A stretch of 64,000 nucleotides of DNA from Larix kaempferi. Taxonomy: Eukaryota; Streptophyta; Pinopsida; Pinales; Pinaceae. The notes below the pieces were generated by a model. That model was not told the origin of the DNA. It did no database searches and was given only the letters and a program-made list of their open reading frames with translations. Positions 26,467 to 38,607 of the stretch are shown here, piece after piece. Location of the stretch: contig BSBM01000076.1 in NCBI GenBank assembly GCA_027924585.1, positions 7,263,001 through 7,327,000 on the forward strand. The letters are read 5' to 3'. The first letter of the stretch is position 1; every line of letters starts with the position of its first letter. Made by a program: the position numbers and the translations under genes.

Positions 26467-27267
26467 TTTTGAGAGGTCGTCGTAGGTTGCACTCATGCAA
26501 CCTGCGAAGTCACACCTTGCTCCACTACAGGGTGCGCCGAAGTCAGTTAATGGACAAAAATAGACCTTTCGAGCTCATTCTCGAAGCTTGTTGACTAGTA
26601 TCCTATCCCTGACCTCTTGGGGGAGCTGGCACTCGGTTCCTAACCTCTTGGAAGGATCCCCTATCTCTCTTCTACCATATCTCAACCTACCCTATCCATA
26701 TCCTATCCACTTAGCCCTATGTAAGTGAAGCTCTACCCCTCTCCAAAGGGTGAAGTCTATGGTACTCTTATGCTGGTTAAATTAGGCTCAATAGATCTAG
26801 CACTCTAGCTTGGGAGACATCCACTTCTCTCTATGAGATTTGGCATGGCTTGTCGGAAGGAGATTGCAACGTTAAGGAAATGGTTGTAATCCTCTTTTCT
26901 ATTGTACTCTCCACTTTTCAATACAATTAATACAGTTGCTTTCCATAAATGTTGTCGCATTGATGATGTTTAGAGTTTTCCTCCTTAACTGTTAACTTAG
27001 ATCTATCATATAAAATGTATGCTTTCACTATTCTTGGTCTGTTATATGTTCAACAGGGTATAGACGTTTAAGATCTGGCAATGCTGGAGCATTGGATCAA
27101 CGAAGGAGAAAGGGATCTACAAATCCAAGATAAATGATCTATCCTTCCATTTGCACTTCTATTTGATCTAGGAAAGTATTTTGTGTTCTGTCCTATTTGT
27201 TCTAGACTTACGTTAAGTTAGGGAGATTAGGCCTTGAGTCCGCTCTCAGTAGATTGTCCGTCAAACA
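26467..27267 (+). repeat. 5' LTR of the outer element (5'-truncated)
   Basis: About 801 bp align with 57036-57837 and both end AAACA. The first 104 bp found in the 3' LTR, including the terminal TGTTACACC, are absent or unrecognisable here. By eye the two LTRs differ by roughly 5% overall and near 10% in the first 145 bp. Confidence 0.88.
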
Positions 27268-27271
27268 AATC

Positions 27272-27289
27272 TGGCGACCATACTGGGGA
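27272..27289 (+). other. Primer binding site of the outer element
   Basis: TGGCGACCATACTGGGGA lies four bases after the LTR end, the place and form expected for a tRNA-primed minus-strand start. It begins TGGCGAC like the inner element's site. The precise tRNA is not assigned. Confidence 0.75.
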
Positions 27290-29382
27290 GAGAACGTTGA
27301 TTTATAGTTGTCGATTTGAATGTCGTTTTTCAGTTGATTTCTTACCAAGCCATTCTATTTTGTCATTTCCTCCTTGAAGTGGATTTTACCATCAGATCTT
27401 CACTTTGAAGAGTCTGATTAGCTTCCTTTGAGTTTGTACTTCTCATTTGCAGACCCTTTTATGCTCACTGTCTGGAGAATTGGTTCATTTTTTTACTCAG
27501 ATCTCGCCTGTTGCACCTGGTTAGTGTACCCAGAGCGACACTGTGTGTTTTTTGATCCCTGTTCGTTGCCTGTTAGCCTGTCGTCACAACCCTGTTATTG
27601 GTCTTCTGCGACATCGTCGCACTTACCGCACGGGTGAACTGCGACGTCGCACTATGTACAAACACAAAGTGCGTCGATCTGCCATTTTTTCCATACAAGC
27701 ATACCCTCTCCAGTTCTATTGTGAGTTTTGGTTTGTGTGCAAACTCCCTCTGTACTGTATGATCCAGTCGGAGATCCCTCTTTGCTTTGTGTGATTGAGT
27801 TGTTTGGTTTTGTTGGAGTTGTTTTGGGTTTCATCTTGGACAAGTCTGAGATTTGGTAGGGGCGGACACTCTCGTCTCCCCCACCTGCATCCACTCACCC
27901 TTGCATTCCCTCGTCTCCTAGCCTGAACTGATCAAGTGTATTGGATTGGTTTCCAGACCTCACTTGCATTCATTTTGTGAGTTTTGCTTGCTTTTAGTCT
28001 TGCTTGTTACTGAGTGATTTTGAGTGTTTATGTGTTTTCAGTCTGTTGTGTGCTCATCTCTTCTTGAGATTTTTTGAGTTATTAAAGTGCTGTAAGTAAT
28101 CTTCCCAGTTCAAGTATTCATGTTTAAAAGCATAGTTGTTGTCAAATTGTCATTTTGATGAACTCATTGAAAGATCGAAAGTACTTTATTTCCATCATTT
28201 TTTCAAGCTCATTTGAAAAATTGTATAAGCATTGGAATGTCTCATTCATAGATCTTTTGGAAAGTTGAAAGAAAATTGCATTATTTGTGTTTTTCATGAA
28301 TTATGAGTTGCTCATCTTCTTGAAAAAGTCGAATAATAGATCAAGTTTTGCAAAAGTAATTCTGTGCTTTGGAAATTGCATTGTATCTTTTGGTTGTTGT
28401 GCTTTTAGGCAATCATAGTGAAAGTTAAAAGTTTGCATACCTTACTTAGAAATTCTCTCTTTTCATTACTTAGTATCATTGTCGTTTTGAAAAGATAAAA
28501 GAAAAGAAAATCATGCTTTGATTTGGTTTAGTAGTGTTGTGAAAATTTTGCATTTTGTTGAAAATGAAAAAGAATACTTCATAGTCATTTTTTGGTAGAT
28601 TTGGGATTGTCTTGCATTGCATTGCATTCACCTAACCGTCCAGATCAAATTAACAGTAGAACCAGGGTAAAATATTTAGCAACTTGTGTGTAAGTTAGAG
28701 ACGTGTTCCGGCGTCGTTAAACGTGGAAACTGTCGTTATTTTTCAGCATTGTATCCCAGGGGTATTATAGTCTTCCACGTACTTATCGGTATATCGAGCT
28801 CCTTCACGTACCCACCAAGTCACCTTGAGTACTTGGCGTATATCGAAGGGTGTATCACGTACTCAGTAGTATATCAGAAGGTATCTTGCCGAACGGTTGA
28901 GCATTAGATAACACCGCTACAGATTTGAGCTCCCACGTACCTTGCGTATATCAGGAGACACCCTTAGGATTCCTAAAACCAACTGAGTTAACCTTTTGGC
29001 TGTCTTAGCGGAGCAATACACATAAAACAACACTCGGGGAGCTACTACGCACGTACCGTCCAGGTAATCGGGTATGCAGGAAAGGGTACAGTCCCAATCC
29101 TCCTTGTCGCGTCATATTGTTGGAACCTGCAGTATATCGCGAGTTGCGAAGCCTTGACAATTCTGTGAGGTTCCAGACCTTGAATCCACTCTTATAACAT
29201 AAGTTTGCTTGTGGCCTTAGTTTGTGTAGGGTTTTGTCTAGTCTGCTTTTATTTTAGTTTTCCCTTAGGAGAAACTTTTCGTTTCAGTCACTCTGGCTGA
29301 CTTTCCTTGGAGAAGGTCTCGCAGGATTCAAAATTTGCCACCCGAACATCCCCTTAATTAGGAGGTAATTTCGAGGGTAAGG
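27290..29382 (+). other. Outer element leader (5' untranslated region)
   Basis: The leader runs 2.1 kb from PBS to gag ATG and has no recognised domain. A palindromic cluster (CTGCGACGTCGCAC and relatives) lies at 27606-27682. An imperfect repeat series of CACGTAC ... GTATATC occurs at about 28766-29150, with at least five partial copies. Confidence 0.7.
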
Positions 29383-30097
29383 ATGGATCCACAAGCCAGG
29401 GTCGGGTTACATGAAGTGGAAAACCCCACTTTGAATATTGGAGGACATTTATTTCCACATACTCCTCCAGATTCACCTGCCTCTCATCCCTCGCAGGGTG
29501 AAGAAGAACAAATCCCCACTTCAAAAGACTCACCTCCCATTGCACCAGGAGATCCTGGATCGTTGGAATGGATAAATCAACCCCAGGACGACCCTACAGC
29601 AGCTGCTGGTCCTGCAACAGCTTATTGGACATCTTCTACCGGTCACCCAGTGGCCCATTTTGCCGTTGCACCCCCACCTAATGAGACTACTCTAGATGAT
29701 CCCTTAGCCTACTATCGTAGCCAATTGGCTCACTTTCGATCGATGGATGAGAGGTGTCGGAGTTCAGGTCTCCAACGAAGGGTTGAATACCCATCGTTAC
29801 CCCCTTATAGACCAATCCCAGGTCACTCTTTGTCTTTTGAGTCACCGGAATCATCCACGCAACACGTGACCACTACTGAAACTAGTCAACCATCTATCCC
29901 TGCACATCTATCTCCTAGACAGGAGACCAATTCAGTACCTCCCATAACCCAACCCGTTGAAGGAAAATGGTCCAACACACCTGTGACTACTGCAGTTACG
30001 TCACCTGCTCCTCCCCCACCCCAAACTTCGAGGGTAGGATACTCTTTACCCCCTACCTTCTTTACGGGTAGTGGAAATCCTATGGTGAATAATCAAC
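29383..30097 (+). pseudogene. gag, first part (outer element), cut by the nested insertion
   Basis: An open frame of about 238 codons begins MDPQARVG and is rich in Pro, Ser and Thr, as gag N-terminal regions of this lineage often are. At 30097 the frame meets the inner element's LTR. Reading from the target duplication at 45860-45864 on the far side continues the same frame without loss, so the frame was open when the inner element inserted. No nucleocapsid or capsid motif lies in this part. Confidence 0.85.
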
Positions 30098-31074
30098 TGT
30101 TGTAGATATTTCTCCCTACGGATAGGTAGAAACTCTCTTAGGTTAAAGTAGACTTAACTGAATCTAAACTAAGACAAAAAGATAACAAATGCTACCTTGA
30201 ATTCCTAGATCTAAACAAACATCTCAAGATTATATTACTGGAAGAAATGGAAGAGATCTAACTGACCTTTGATTTAATCGCTCTCCCTAGTTGTTGCTCC
30301 AATCTTCAAGTCCTCGCAAATGAACCTGTTAGAATGAACCAAGATACAAGCAATATACAATCTTCTAGTAATATTGAAACATATGTTAGAATCTAAATCT
30401 ATATCAAAAACAAATCATATGATTGAAACAAGATCAAATACATGATTTGGGAAACAAGACAAGTTATGTTTTATTACAAACTTGAAGTCACTTACAATGG
30501 TTGCTTGATGTCCAAGCCAACTCCCAGCTCCAAGTGCTTTCGCCTCTAGCTATCTCCACAAAGATTCAAGATCATAGGTTTGATGTCTCCAAGAGTCCTC
30601 CCCTTTGCTCATGGAAGGCCTCTCTCTTATAGTGTGTAGTAGGGTTAACCAACAAGAGAGAAAGATGGATCTTAGGAGTGTTTAGTGGATCAGACCCATT
30701 AATCTGAGAAGGTGAGTTAGGATCGAATCAGAGATGCCAATCCTCAAAAATCTCTCGAAGATCAAGATTCCACAAGCCATGGCAAAAGGGCTAAAAAAGG
30801 AGTACCGCGCCCCTGCAACTGAGCATAACGCGGTAGTACCGCGCATCAGAGAAGGAGCATGGCACGGTAGTGGGGACTACCGCGCTCCTAAGCTTGAGCA
30901 AGGAGTGGTAGTGCAAGTATATGAAGTCTCAGTTGGGTTGATTCTTGACATGACAGGTTTGTCTTCATGGATCATTCATCATTTTTCTCTTCTGGGTGTT
31001 TTAAGCAGCAGGGGAAGTGTCGTCAACTGTTTTTATTGCGAAGATGCGACACTGTGAAATATGGAGGTATAACA
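30098..31074 (-). repeat. 3' LTR of the nested element
   Basis: 977 bp, near-identical to 44882-45859. It holds a GC-rich cluster of GTACCGCG/CGCGGTAGT motifs at 30801-30915 that is better preserved here than in the other LTR. Confidence 0.95.
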
Positions 31075-31088
31075 GATGCCCCCTAAAG
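31075..31088 (-). other. Polypurine tract of the nested element
   Basis: On the minus strand CTTTAGGGGGCATC directly precedes the 3' LTR, the position of the plus-strand primer. The outer element has the matching TTTGGGGGGCATTC. Confidence 0.8.
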
Positions 31089-33059
31089 TGTGAGGTCAGA
31101 AGGGACTGATGGCCGAAAAAATTTACAAATACTGTGCGGAGATAGCATCGAGGAGAGCAATAAGGAGTTGAAATAGAAACAAAATGTTAGATATACCACC
31201 GAGGTGGGCATCCCCATTCTCGGAAACAATTGACTCAAAGCATGGATGTCGACCAATACATTGTAGATCCATGAGTACTGAGATGATATAGATTGTAGAC
31301 AAATCATGGCTACTATGAACAAGCGTAGATCCATGAGACAATAATGACATAGCCACAACCAATACAAAAGTGGATATGTGTGACAATACAAAGGACATCT
31401 CCATCGCAACCTGGACGCAATCAAAGTATAAAGGTGCGTCCAGGGTCTTCTACTCAATTGCAAATGATACGAATCTAGCCATGTGATTACAAGGTGTTGA
31501 AGTCGAACATGGTAGAAACCATTTGATTACCGGTCAATGATGTGAACTATTAACAAATGCGAGGGAAATCACCAATGATAACGATGATCCCCAAGGTATC
31601 TATAGTACATCTCAATGAAATGCGAATGAATGAGCTGATGTCGAGCATTCGAGAGATTGTTCGATCAGAGGTCAATGATGTAAACCTGCTGTTGAACATG
31701 AGGAAGCTTTCCATTGAGGCATGTAGGTACTAAGGTACTAGTGGTTGATTCCTAAGTCCAATTCCTGGATAGTGATTTGGCATCGACGGGAATAGGCTCG
31801 TCGAAAGTGGGCCATAATGATTCCCACATCATCGACACGAAATCGAAACGAAGGATAGTATAGGACGATGAAACAATAGAACATGTACTGACACAGCGGA
31901 GGTTTGACACAATGAATGACTCTGAACAATGCAACCCTTTGAACATATAACGGCATGAAGCAGGACCTGGTAGCAGGGATTATTGATAGCAGAGGATAGA
32001 CACCGAACGAGTAGGCTTGTGGCCAGAGAGACGACTCGGGATGATGACCATAACTCGGCAAGAATAGATACCCAAAAATAGACAAGGGACAGACGCATGC
32101 CATGTTCAAAGGTGATGACTGACAAGCTGCCAACAAAATAAACTCGACTTGTTTCTCATTTCCCCCCGACATGATAGACGAGTACCTCTTTGTTGTTTTA
32201 CGAGCTTGAAGAGGATAACATATGTTCGGTATAGCTCATCTCATAAATGAGTCCGATCTGACATGTTTTACGAACCTGAGAAAGGAGGGGTTCGTCCCAA
32301 AGTGGGTCCTTCGATGTCAAATTTTAACTAGTCCAAGGAAGGAAAACTCAGTAGTTTTTCACATTTAGAGAGCCTAAAAAACTTAAAGAAGGCTCCAAAG
32401 TGTACTTTTTCGTAAATTTAGTCGCTCGATCCCGAAAAAGTGTAAAACAATTCCCGAGAGAACTCTCCCAGTCAAAAATTGACTGAGGTATGCCTTTCTT
32501 GTAAATAGTCTAGATGGGCCAAAAAAGGGGTAACCTATCACCGAATAGACGACCTTTCAAATACTTTTACAAGTGTGAAAGAGACAAGATCACTTGGCAA
32601 TCTTTTCGAAACGAGAGAGTCTTGAAAAGGGCTTAAAAAGAACTCCAATGGTCTTTTTTGTAATTTTTAATTATTCTAGTCCGAAAGAAGAATAAAATAC
32701 AACCAAAATAATACTTTCCTCATCGTTTAACGAGCACGAGTAAAGTTGATTAAGCTCAACACCGTTTACTTGAGTTTGACAAGCACGATCCGGGTGTAAA
32801 AGCGCTTGGAATCTTTTTCAAGTTTTAATCCAGAGCACGAAAAAGATAAAGTAGGCTCAAAATGAAGGTCCAAAAAAAATAAATGAACGCCAGTGTGAAC
32901 ATCTTTAAAGGAGACCCTGTCAAAAAAGGCTCATGGAACTGGATATCAACAATGTGAAATGAGTTTTAATTTAACCAGATAAAATAATGAGTAAAAAAAT
33001 AAGTGAAAAAGTTATATAAGGAATAGGTAAATATGGAAAGTTACCATTTCACTTGTGCA
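31089..33059 (-). other. Nested element 3' noncoding region
   Basis: No coding domain is seen. The reverse complement aligns in blocks with the outer element's 3' region: GATGAGCTATACCGARCAT (nested near 32236, outer near 55447), AAGCTCGTAAAA, and GACCGGTAATCAARTGG (nested near 31525, outer split by the miniature element at 56193). The short open frames here are not supported as genes. Confidence 0.7.
32404..32846. repeat. Array of short hairpins upstream of the antisense gene (nested element)
   Basis: Inverted arms occur as ACTTTTTCG/CGAAAAAGT (32404-32412 and 32433-32441), CTTTTC/GAAAAG near 32602-32638, and TCTTTTTC/GAAAAAGA (32812-32819 and 32839-32846), each with a 20-30 base loop. The outer element has the same kind of array at 54996-55280. 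Confidence 0.7.
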
Positions 33060-34546
33060 TTTGCCCAAAGAGGAAATTTTACCCATTGAGGAGCAAAAAC
33101 TTCAAGAGTTCATATCTGGAGATCCGGAGCACCGTTTCAACAGTCGTCTGTGCTAGGTAAGAGATTTCAAGCCCCTCTTTCATTTCATAGATAAATAACT
33201 TGATTTCAGTAAGCAAAAATTAATTTTTTGGCAAGCCCTAATGGGAAATTTTTGCCCTTCACAGTACCGCGCGCTCTCCCTATCGGGAAGCGCGGTACTG
33301 CACAATACTACCGCTCTGTATCGCTAAGCAGGGGCGCGGTACTGTGGGGTACCGCGCAGTAGTGTCTCCCCCAGGCGCGATAGTGGCAATTTATAGGGAA
33401 TAAAAAATGATTTTTTCCAAATTTCTGACCGAGATCAAGTTATTAAATGATTAATGAATGTTTCTTATGACCTTTTGCAGGTGTTTGCAACTTGTTTGGA
33501 GCAAAATGGTCAGTTGAAAATAAAGAGAGCATGAGGCGGATGATTTGTTGGCCGAAAATTACCAAAGGACTGTAACTGCACTGCGGGAATGTGGGTTATT
33601 GAAATTCTTCAAATCCAAAGGTATCCGCAAGCAAGCAAAACTTCTCACCCACATTATACAAATGTGGGACCCCGACATTAAAGCTTTACGAGTTGGAGAA
33701 CACACCCTCGAGATTGAACTCGAGGACATTTATTTCCTCACGGGTCTCTCAAAGAGAGGGGCCCGGGTGAGCTTTACAGGGTTCACGAACTCGGAGGCGA
33801 GCACTAATGCTTTGATTGCTCGTTATTGTCGTCAAGGTTCGGGGAAGAAAAGCGGTAAGGTGGTGATTAAGGATATTGTAGAACTTCCTTTAAAAACTGT
33901 GTTGTTCACCATCACACGTGCAGCAGGGAGTACGAGTCCCCATCAGGAATCCCGTACACAGATGAATCTTGGTGTGGATTGCATGGCATTGACACTATTC
34001 AACTGGTGTGAAGCAGTATTGACCAACCTCAAAGAGCAAGTGAACAAGTGTAGGCTTGGAGAGAACTCTCAGTTTGGGTACGGGAGCATTTTGGTCACCT
34101 TCTTCTTGGAGAGGGTGCCATTGTTGCGTCCGTAGCTGACCATGCCCCCCTGTCCACCTACCGAGCCACGGATGGCTCGATGGAGTGAGTATGCAGGATA
34201 GCTTGGAGGGCCGCAGCATTTGGCCTTTAGTGAGGACTTCTTCTCATGGCTCGAGGAACAAATCGTGATGATCGATGACTACCCCTATGCGGGGGTGGAC
34301 TTCCGCAAGGACATAGACTTGGCACTGCCAGAAGATGAGGATTGGGACAATTCAGGTATGACCTTCATTAATGTGTTTTTTAATTTTTTGAATATATGAT
34401 TTTTAATTTTTTTTAGAATGTGTAAAAAGATTTTAATATATGTACGTGTGCATGTCGCAGATCGTGGACCACAGAGACCTGCAGGCTATTCACCATTACG
34501 CCTAGGCGGTGTTGAGTGCCGAGTTGTTTTGGAGGGAGAAGAATAA
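33060..34546 (+). pseudogene. Antisense plant-mobile-domain-like gene of the nested element (three exons)
   Basis: This gene runs opposite to the retrotransposon. Exon 1 ends at 33156 (TGCTAG|GTAAGAG) and is probably untranslated. Exon 2 is 33481-34355 (TTTTGCAG| to |GTATGACC) and exon 3 is 34461-34546. Exon 2 encodes a PMD-like (PF10536-type) domain: LRECGLLKFF, KLLTHIIQMWDPD, IELEDIYFLTGLS, then VLFTITRAAG, LFNWCEAVL and FGYGSILVTFFLER. Stops at 34132-34134 (TAG) and about 34199 (TAG) break it, and no clear in-frame ATG precedes the domain. The outer element carries a homologue with identical exon layout. PMD proteins are known from Mutator-like and Ty3/gypsy elements and from the host MAIN/MAIL1 silencing factors; the role here is unknown. 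Confidence 0.78.
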
Positions 34547-34988
34547 GAGGAAGAAGAGGCAGGAGGGGTTCAAGACATAGAGCGGAACCTACAAGGTTTA
34601 ACCCATGGGGTTCCAGCCATGCGGATGGATGATGTTCCTCTGCATCTTCAGTGACATACTGTGGGTGTGCCTAGATGTATTGGTCTTCTTCTCCGTAGGG
34701 TGGCCAGAGACATAGTTTGTTACCACGAGCGGCGTGAGGAATCTGAGGAGGATCGTGATAGATATCCTAGGTCTCCTTTGATAGCAATATTCTACTCTTT
34801 GCGGCATGTACACGATATGTAGGCTTTGAGAGCCAAATTTTTGTATGGGATTGCATCCCAAATTTTGTCTTTTGAACACAAACTTTATGTATTTGAGAAA
34901 AACATTTATATGCAGTGATATATACATGGACCTACTTTTATGATCTATTTATTTACAATGACTTGTGTATTCATTCTATGATGTATTT
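34547..34988. other. Spacer between the antisense gene and the second RNase H
   Basis: No domain is visible. The region directly after 34546 continues the antisense gene's frame with acidic residues up to a stop near 34651, so the exon-3 stop may be a secondary mutation. Confidence 0.5.
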
Positions 34989-35402
34989 TTATGTATGGGC
35001 TAGATGCCAATCCAAAATGTAATTAGCTAATGAATCAGCTACACAATTGAATTCCCTTGGTATGTGTTGATATGAAATAAAATTAAAAGATCGCTCCAAG
35101 AGGCGTACCCTTCGAAATAAGTGAAGTAGGATAGGATTGTGGACTGTGTAAACATGATTCGGATGGGAAACCACGAGTTGGGAGTCTAGAAAGACTGATA
35201 GGGAGTCAATTCCAAGGGAAGCAACCTCTGTCAAGAGTCCAATGACTGCATGGTACTCTGCAATATTGTTGGTTGTGGGACCCAAATAGTTGGCTCCTGA
35301 AGATAACAACTCGCTAGTGGGAGAATAAATTACCCATGCTGCGGAAGCAAGGTTCCGGGAGTGTCGGCTCGCACCGTCGGCGAATCCGTAGTAGGAAGAC
35401 AT
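34989..35402 (-). CDS. Second (archaeal-like) RNase H of the nested element, intact
   Basis: A 137-residue protein begins MSSYYGFADGASRH at an ATG preceded by a CAG and a pyrimidine-rich tract. Candidate catalytic residues are Asp in YYGFADGA, Glu in NNIAEYHAVI, Asp in SVFLDSQLVV and a late Asp in FNCVADSLANYILDW. It lies 121 bp downstream of the integrase stop, so it is either a separate product or reached by splicing; the context cannot decide. This additional RNase H is a Tat-lineage trait, distinct from the RNase H fused to RT. It is the only domain of this element with no stop or frameshift. The outer copy has exactly the same length. Confidence 0.85.
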   Translation of the reverse strand: MSSYYGFADGASRHSRNLASAAWVIYSPTSELLSSGANYLGPTTNNIAEYHAVIGLLTEVASLGIDSLSVFLDSQLVVSHPNHVYTVHNPILLHLFRRVRLLERSFNFISYQHIPREFNCVADSLANYILDWHLAHT

Positions 35403-35523
35403 CTGCGCATAAAAGCACAAGTCAAGGTAAGTATGGATACATGAGATCTGTGCGTGCATACAAAAGATAAATGAAAACAAACTAGGTACATTATGTACAA
35501 AAAGTATCTCGCGCAGGATGAAC

Positions 35524-36984
35524 CTACTCGTAGAAATGTTTGAGGTACAGCCCGTTGCGAGGCCGTGCCAGTGGCGTGCTGTCACAATCAACGAGTTCAT
35601 AGGCTCCTTTCTCCAACACACGTTTTACAACGAAGGGGCCATACCACATAGACTCTAGCTTTCCTTTTCCAAGTTTATCATGCATTTGGTCATATGTGAG
35701 TACGAGGTTGCCTTCATTGAAAACCCAAGGTTGAACGAATTTGTCATACTGTGCTTTGACACGTTTTTTATGAGCTTCGTTGGCTAAAGTAGCGTCTCGG
35801 CGAGTTTCATCTAGCTTGGCTAGGTATAGAAACCATTCCTCTTTGGAAGTGGTGTGGGTAAGTAGCTCTATGGCTATTTTAAGTGACGAGATTTCACATT
35901 CAATTGGTAGAATGGCTTCCAGGCCATACACCAGTTGGAATGGTGTGAACCTGGTAGCACTTTTCACTGAGGTTCGGTATGCCCATAATGCCGAAAACAG
36001 AGCTGAGTGTCAATTGGACTTGTGAGTACCCACAATACGCTGAATTATACGTTTCAGAACTTTGTTAATGGCTTCGACTTGGCCATTAGCCTGTGGGTAG
36101 TATGGGGTTGAGTTTTCATGACGAAAACCCAAGTTGGTACTCAGTTCCTCAATCATGTGGTTCCTGAAGTGGGAGCCATGATTGGTCATGATGGATTGTG
36201 GGACACCAAACCTAGCTATAATGCAGTTGAATATGAACTGTGCTACTATTTTTCCGTCTTCAGCATAAGTAGGCATTGCTTCAGCCCATTTTGTTAAATA
36301 GTCGACAGCTACTATGACATAGCTATGCCCCCCGGTTGAAGTGGGCTTACAGTGCATGAAATCTATGCCCCATTTGGAAAAGGGGCCGACGACAATATTA
36401 GGTTGGAGTGGAGCAGGGTGCGAGCGTGTCTTACTATGAAAGAATTGACAGGGTGGACATTTCTTAACCGTTTCAATGCAGTCTTTGAAAATCAAGGGCC
36501 ATAAATATCCCACTCGCAGTATCTTTTGGGTCGTAGCCATCCCAGAGAGATGACCACCACATGCTCCAATGTGGCAGTCATTAAGAACGTGTTCGTCCTC
36601 TTCTAAAGTCAAACAACGTTGAAGAACGATATCAACACCACATCGGTAAAGGGTATCGTTGACTATGAGGTAGTACTTGATGTGATGTCGGATACGTCGA
36701 CGTTCATCGCGGGTGAGGTCGGGGCGGAAATGTTGGGTTTGGAGATATAATAAAATATCCCCGTACCATGGGTCGGACGTGATAATGAGGAACAATGATT
36801 CATCAGGAAGAGAATCGATGGGCTCATGTTGCTCGGTAGCACGGGGCAAGTTACAAATCAACTCAACAAAGACCAAAGATTTCTTGGATTTGGATTTGGC
36901 AAATTCCAAGTCAAACTCTTGTAGGATGACAATCCAACGGGAATATTTTCCCCCAAGCACTTGACGTGTGAGGATATAGTACAT
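35524..36984 (-). pseudogene. Integrase of the nested element
   Basis: An HHCC zinc-binding N-terminus (HIGACGGHLSGM ... CPPCQ) is followed by the DDE core, with the first Asp in WGIDFMHCKP and the Glu in GQVEAINKVLKR. The second Asp site reads IMTNHGSHF, so Asp has become Asn and catalysis should be lost. A TGA at 36010-36012 falls where the outer copy has Trp. The C-terminal part (TPFQLVYGLEAILP ... MWYGPFVV) is in the same frame. It also contains the linker following RNase H (DPWYGDILLYLQT). Confidence 0.88.
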
Positions 36985-37011
36985 TGGATTGAAATCCGCT
37001 ATGATAGTGGT

Positions 37012-38568
37012 CTAGCGGAGTAGAATGTAATGACGAAACCTCTGGACAGCAAAAACTGTTGCCAGAGCCAGTTTTTCAACATGTGAATAGCGAGTTTCGG
37101 AGTCGAGAAGACTCTTACTAAGATAGTATACCACATGTTCTATGCCGTTAGTATCTTCTTGGACTAACACCATACCAATGGTGGAAATCGAAGCTGCGAG
37201 ATAAAGAATGTAATCCCATGTGTAATTGGGGGGTTGAATCACAGGATCCTTAGTTAAAGCCGCCTTTAGATGATTAAAGGAGCGTTGGGCTTCGTTGTCT
37301 CAAATGAATGGGGTATTCTTCTTGAGAAGCCTCATATAGCCTTTTGTTATCTCGACGAAATTGCAAATAAAATGACGTAGAAAGTTTGCGTGCCCTTGCA
37401 AACTTTGAATTTCTGGTATGTTCGTGGGGGAAGGCAGGGCTAGGATAACTTCTACCTTCGCAGGGTCCAATCGCATGCCGCTTTTGGAGATTATGAATCC
37501 TAAAAGATTTCTGGCTTCAACACAAAAGGCGCATTTATGTGGGTTCAAACGAATATTGTAGCGATGACACCTTGCAAAGACGACACCTAAGTGATTAGGA
37601 TGATCTTCCCTGGTCTGAGAATGAGCGGGAAGGTCATCAAGATACGACTCTGCAATATGTTTGATATCGTGAAATGCGTATGACATTGCCCGTTGGAAAG
37701 TTGCCCCGGCATTTTTCAGGACGAAATGTAGCTTTCGATATGCAAAGATTCCCCATGGGCAGATAAAGGCCGTTTTGTGTTGGTCAGCTGGGAGTATCTC
37801 GATCTGATTATAGTTAGAAAAGCCATCCATAAATGAAAAGATGACACTCCTGGCGCAGTTATCAATGATCTGGTCGATGAACGGAGTTGGGTAGTTGTCC
37901 TTTGGACAAGCTTTGTTCAGGTCACGGTAATCGACACAGAATCTAATCGTTCCCTGTTTCTTGGATATGGGAACGATATTAGATACCCATTCTGTCAGTG
38001 GGATAGGATAGATAAAACCAACATGCAAAAGTTTTTCAAGTTCTGCTTTGATAGCGGCTTCCTTACGGGGGTGGACGGGTCGGAGTTTCTGCCGAACAGG
38101 TCGGGTGCCAGGAAAGGTTGGAATCTTGTGGACCATGATAGATGGATCTATTCCTGGGATTTCTTCATAAATCCAGGAAAAAACATCGCGGAAAGTTTTA
38201 AAGTAGGCAGTGTAGAAATCCATTTCGGTAGGAGTGCATGTCTTTCCAATATGAATGTTTTCCACGACACCAGGCTTCACTGAAATGTCAATGGGAGTGG
38301 TTGTCATAAGGTTGGCCAGGTTTCCTTCGGAAAATACTTCATCGAGGGAAGTGGGAAACTTGGTTTGAACCATTCCAAGTGAAGTGCTGGATTTTGTATC
38401 GGGCTCAATCGTCTGAATGGTGGGGAATGAAGATCGATGATGAAAATTTCCCCATGGTGGTTCATCACCGCACATAACCTCCATAATTGATTCGTCAGTG
38501 GGAAAAATCAATGTGAGAGGATCGATAAGTGGTGGGGATGAATGAGTCTTAGACGAGAGCCATGCCAC
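37012..38568 (-). pseudogene. Reverse transcriptase and RNase H of the nested element
   Basis: The RT fingers and palm carry RFCVDYRDLNKACPKDNYP and FSFMDGFSNYNQI. The catalytic YLDDL box is intact, followed by LLGFIISKSGMRLDP. The fused RNase H has ILYLAAS and ETRYSHVEKLALA. The frame is interrupted by TGA at 37300-37302 (Trp in the outer copy) and TAG at 37012-37014. All pol segments from 39399 to 35524 share one frame, with nonsense codons but no frameshift. Confidence 0.92.
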
Positions 38569-38607
38569 GGTGTCATGGGTAGAAAAATTGACCCAATCGG
38601 TGGCTGA

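Noticed and set aside
27428-27898. Short frames in the outer leader
   Set aside because: No domain, and they overlap the palindromic motif cluster; the leader is expected to be untranslated.
31083-32172. Several minus-strand open frames of 64-144 codons in the nested 3' region
   Set aside because: They lie in conserved 3' noncoding blocks shared with the outer element, where the corresponding frames are not kept.
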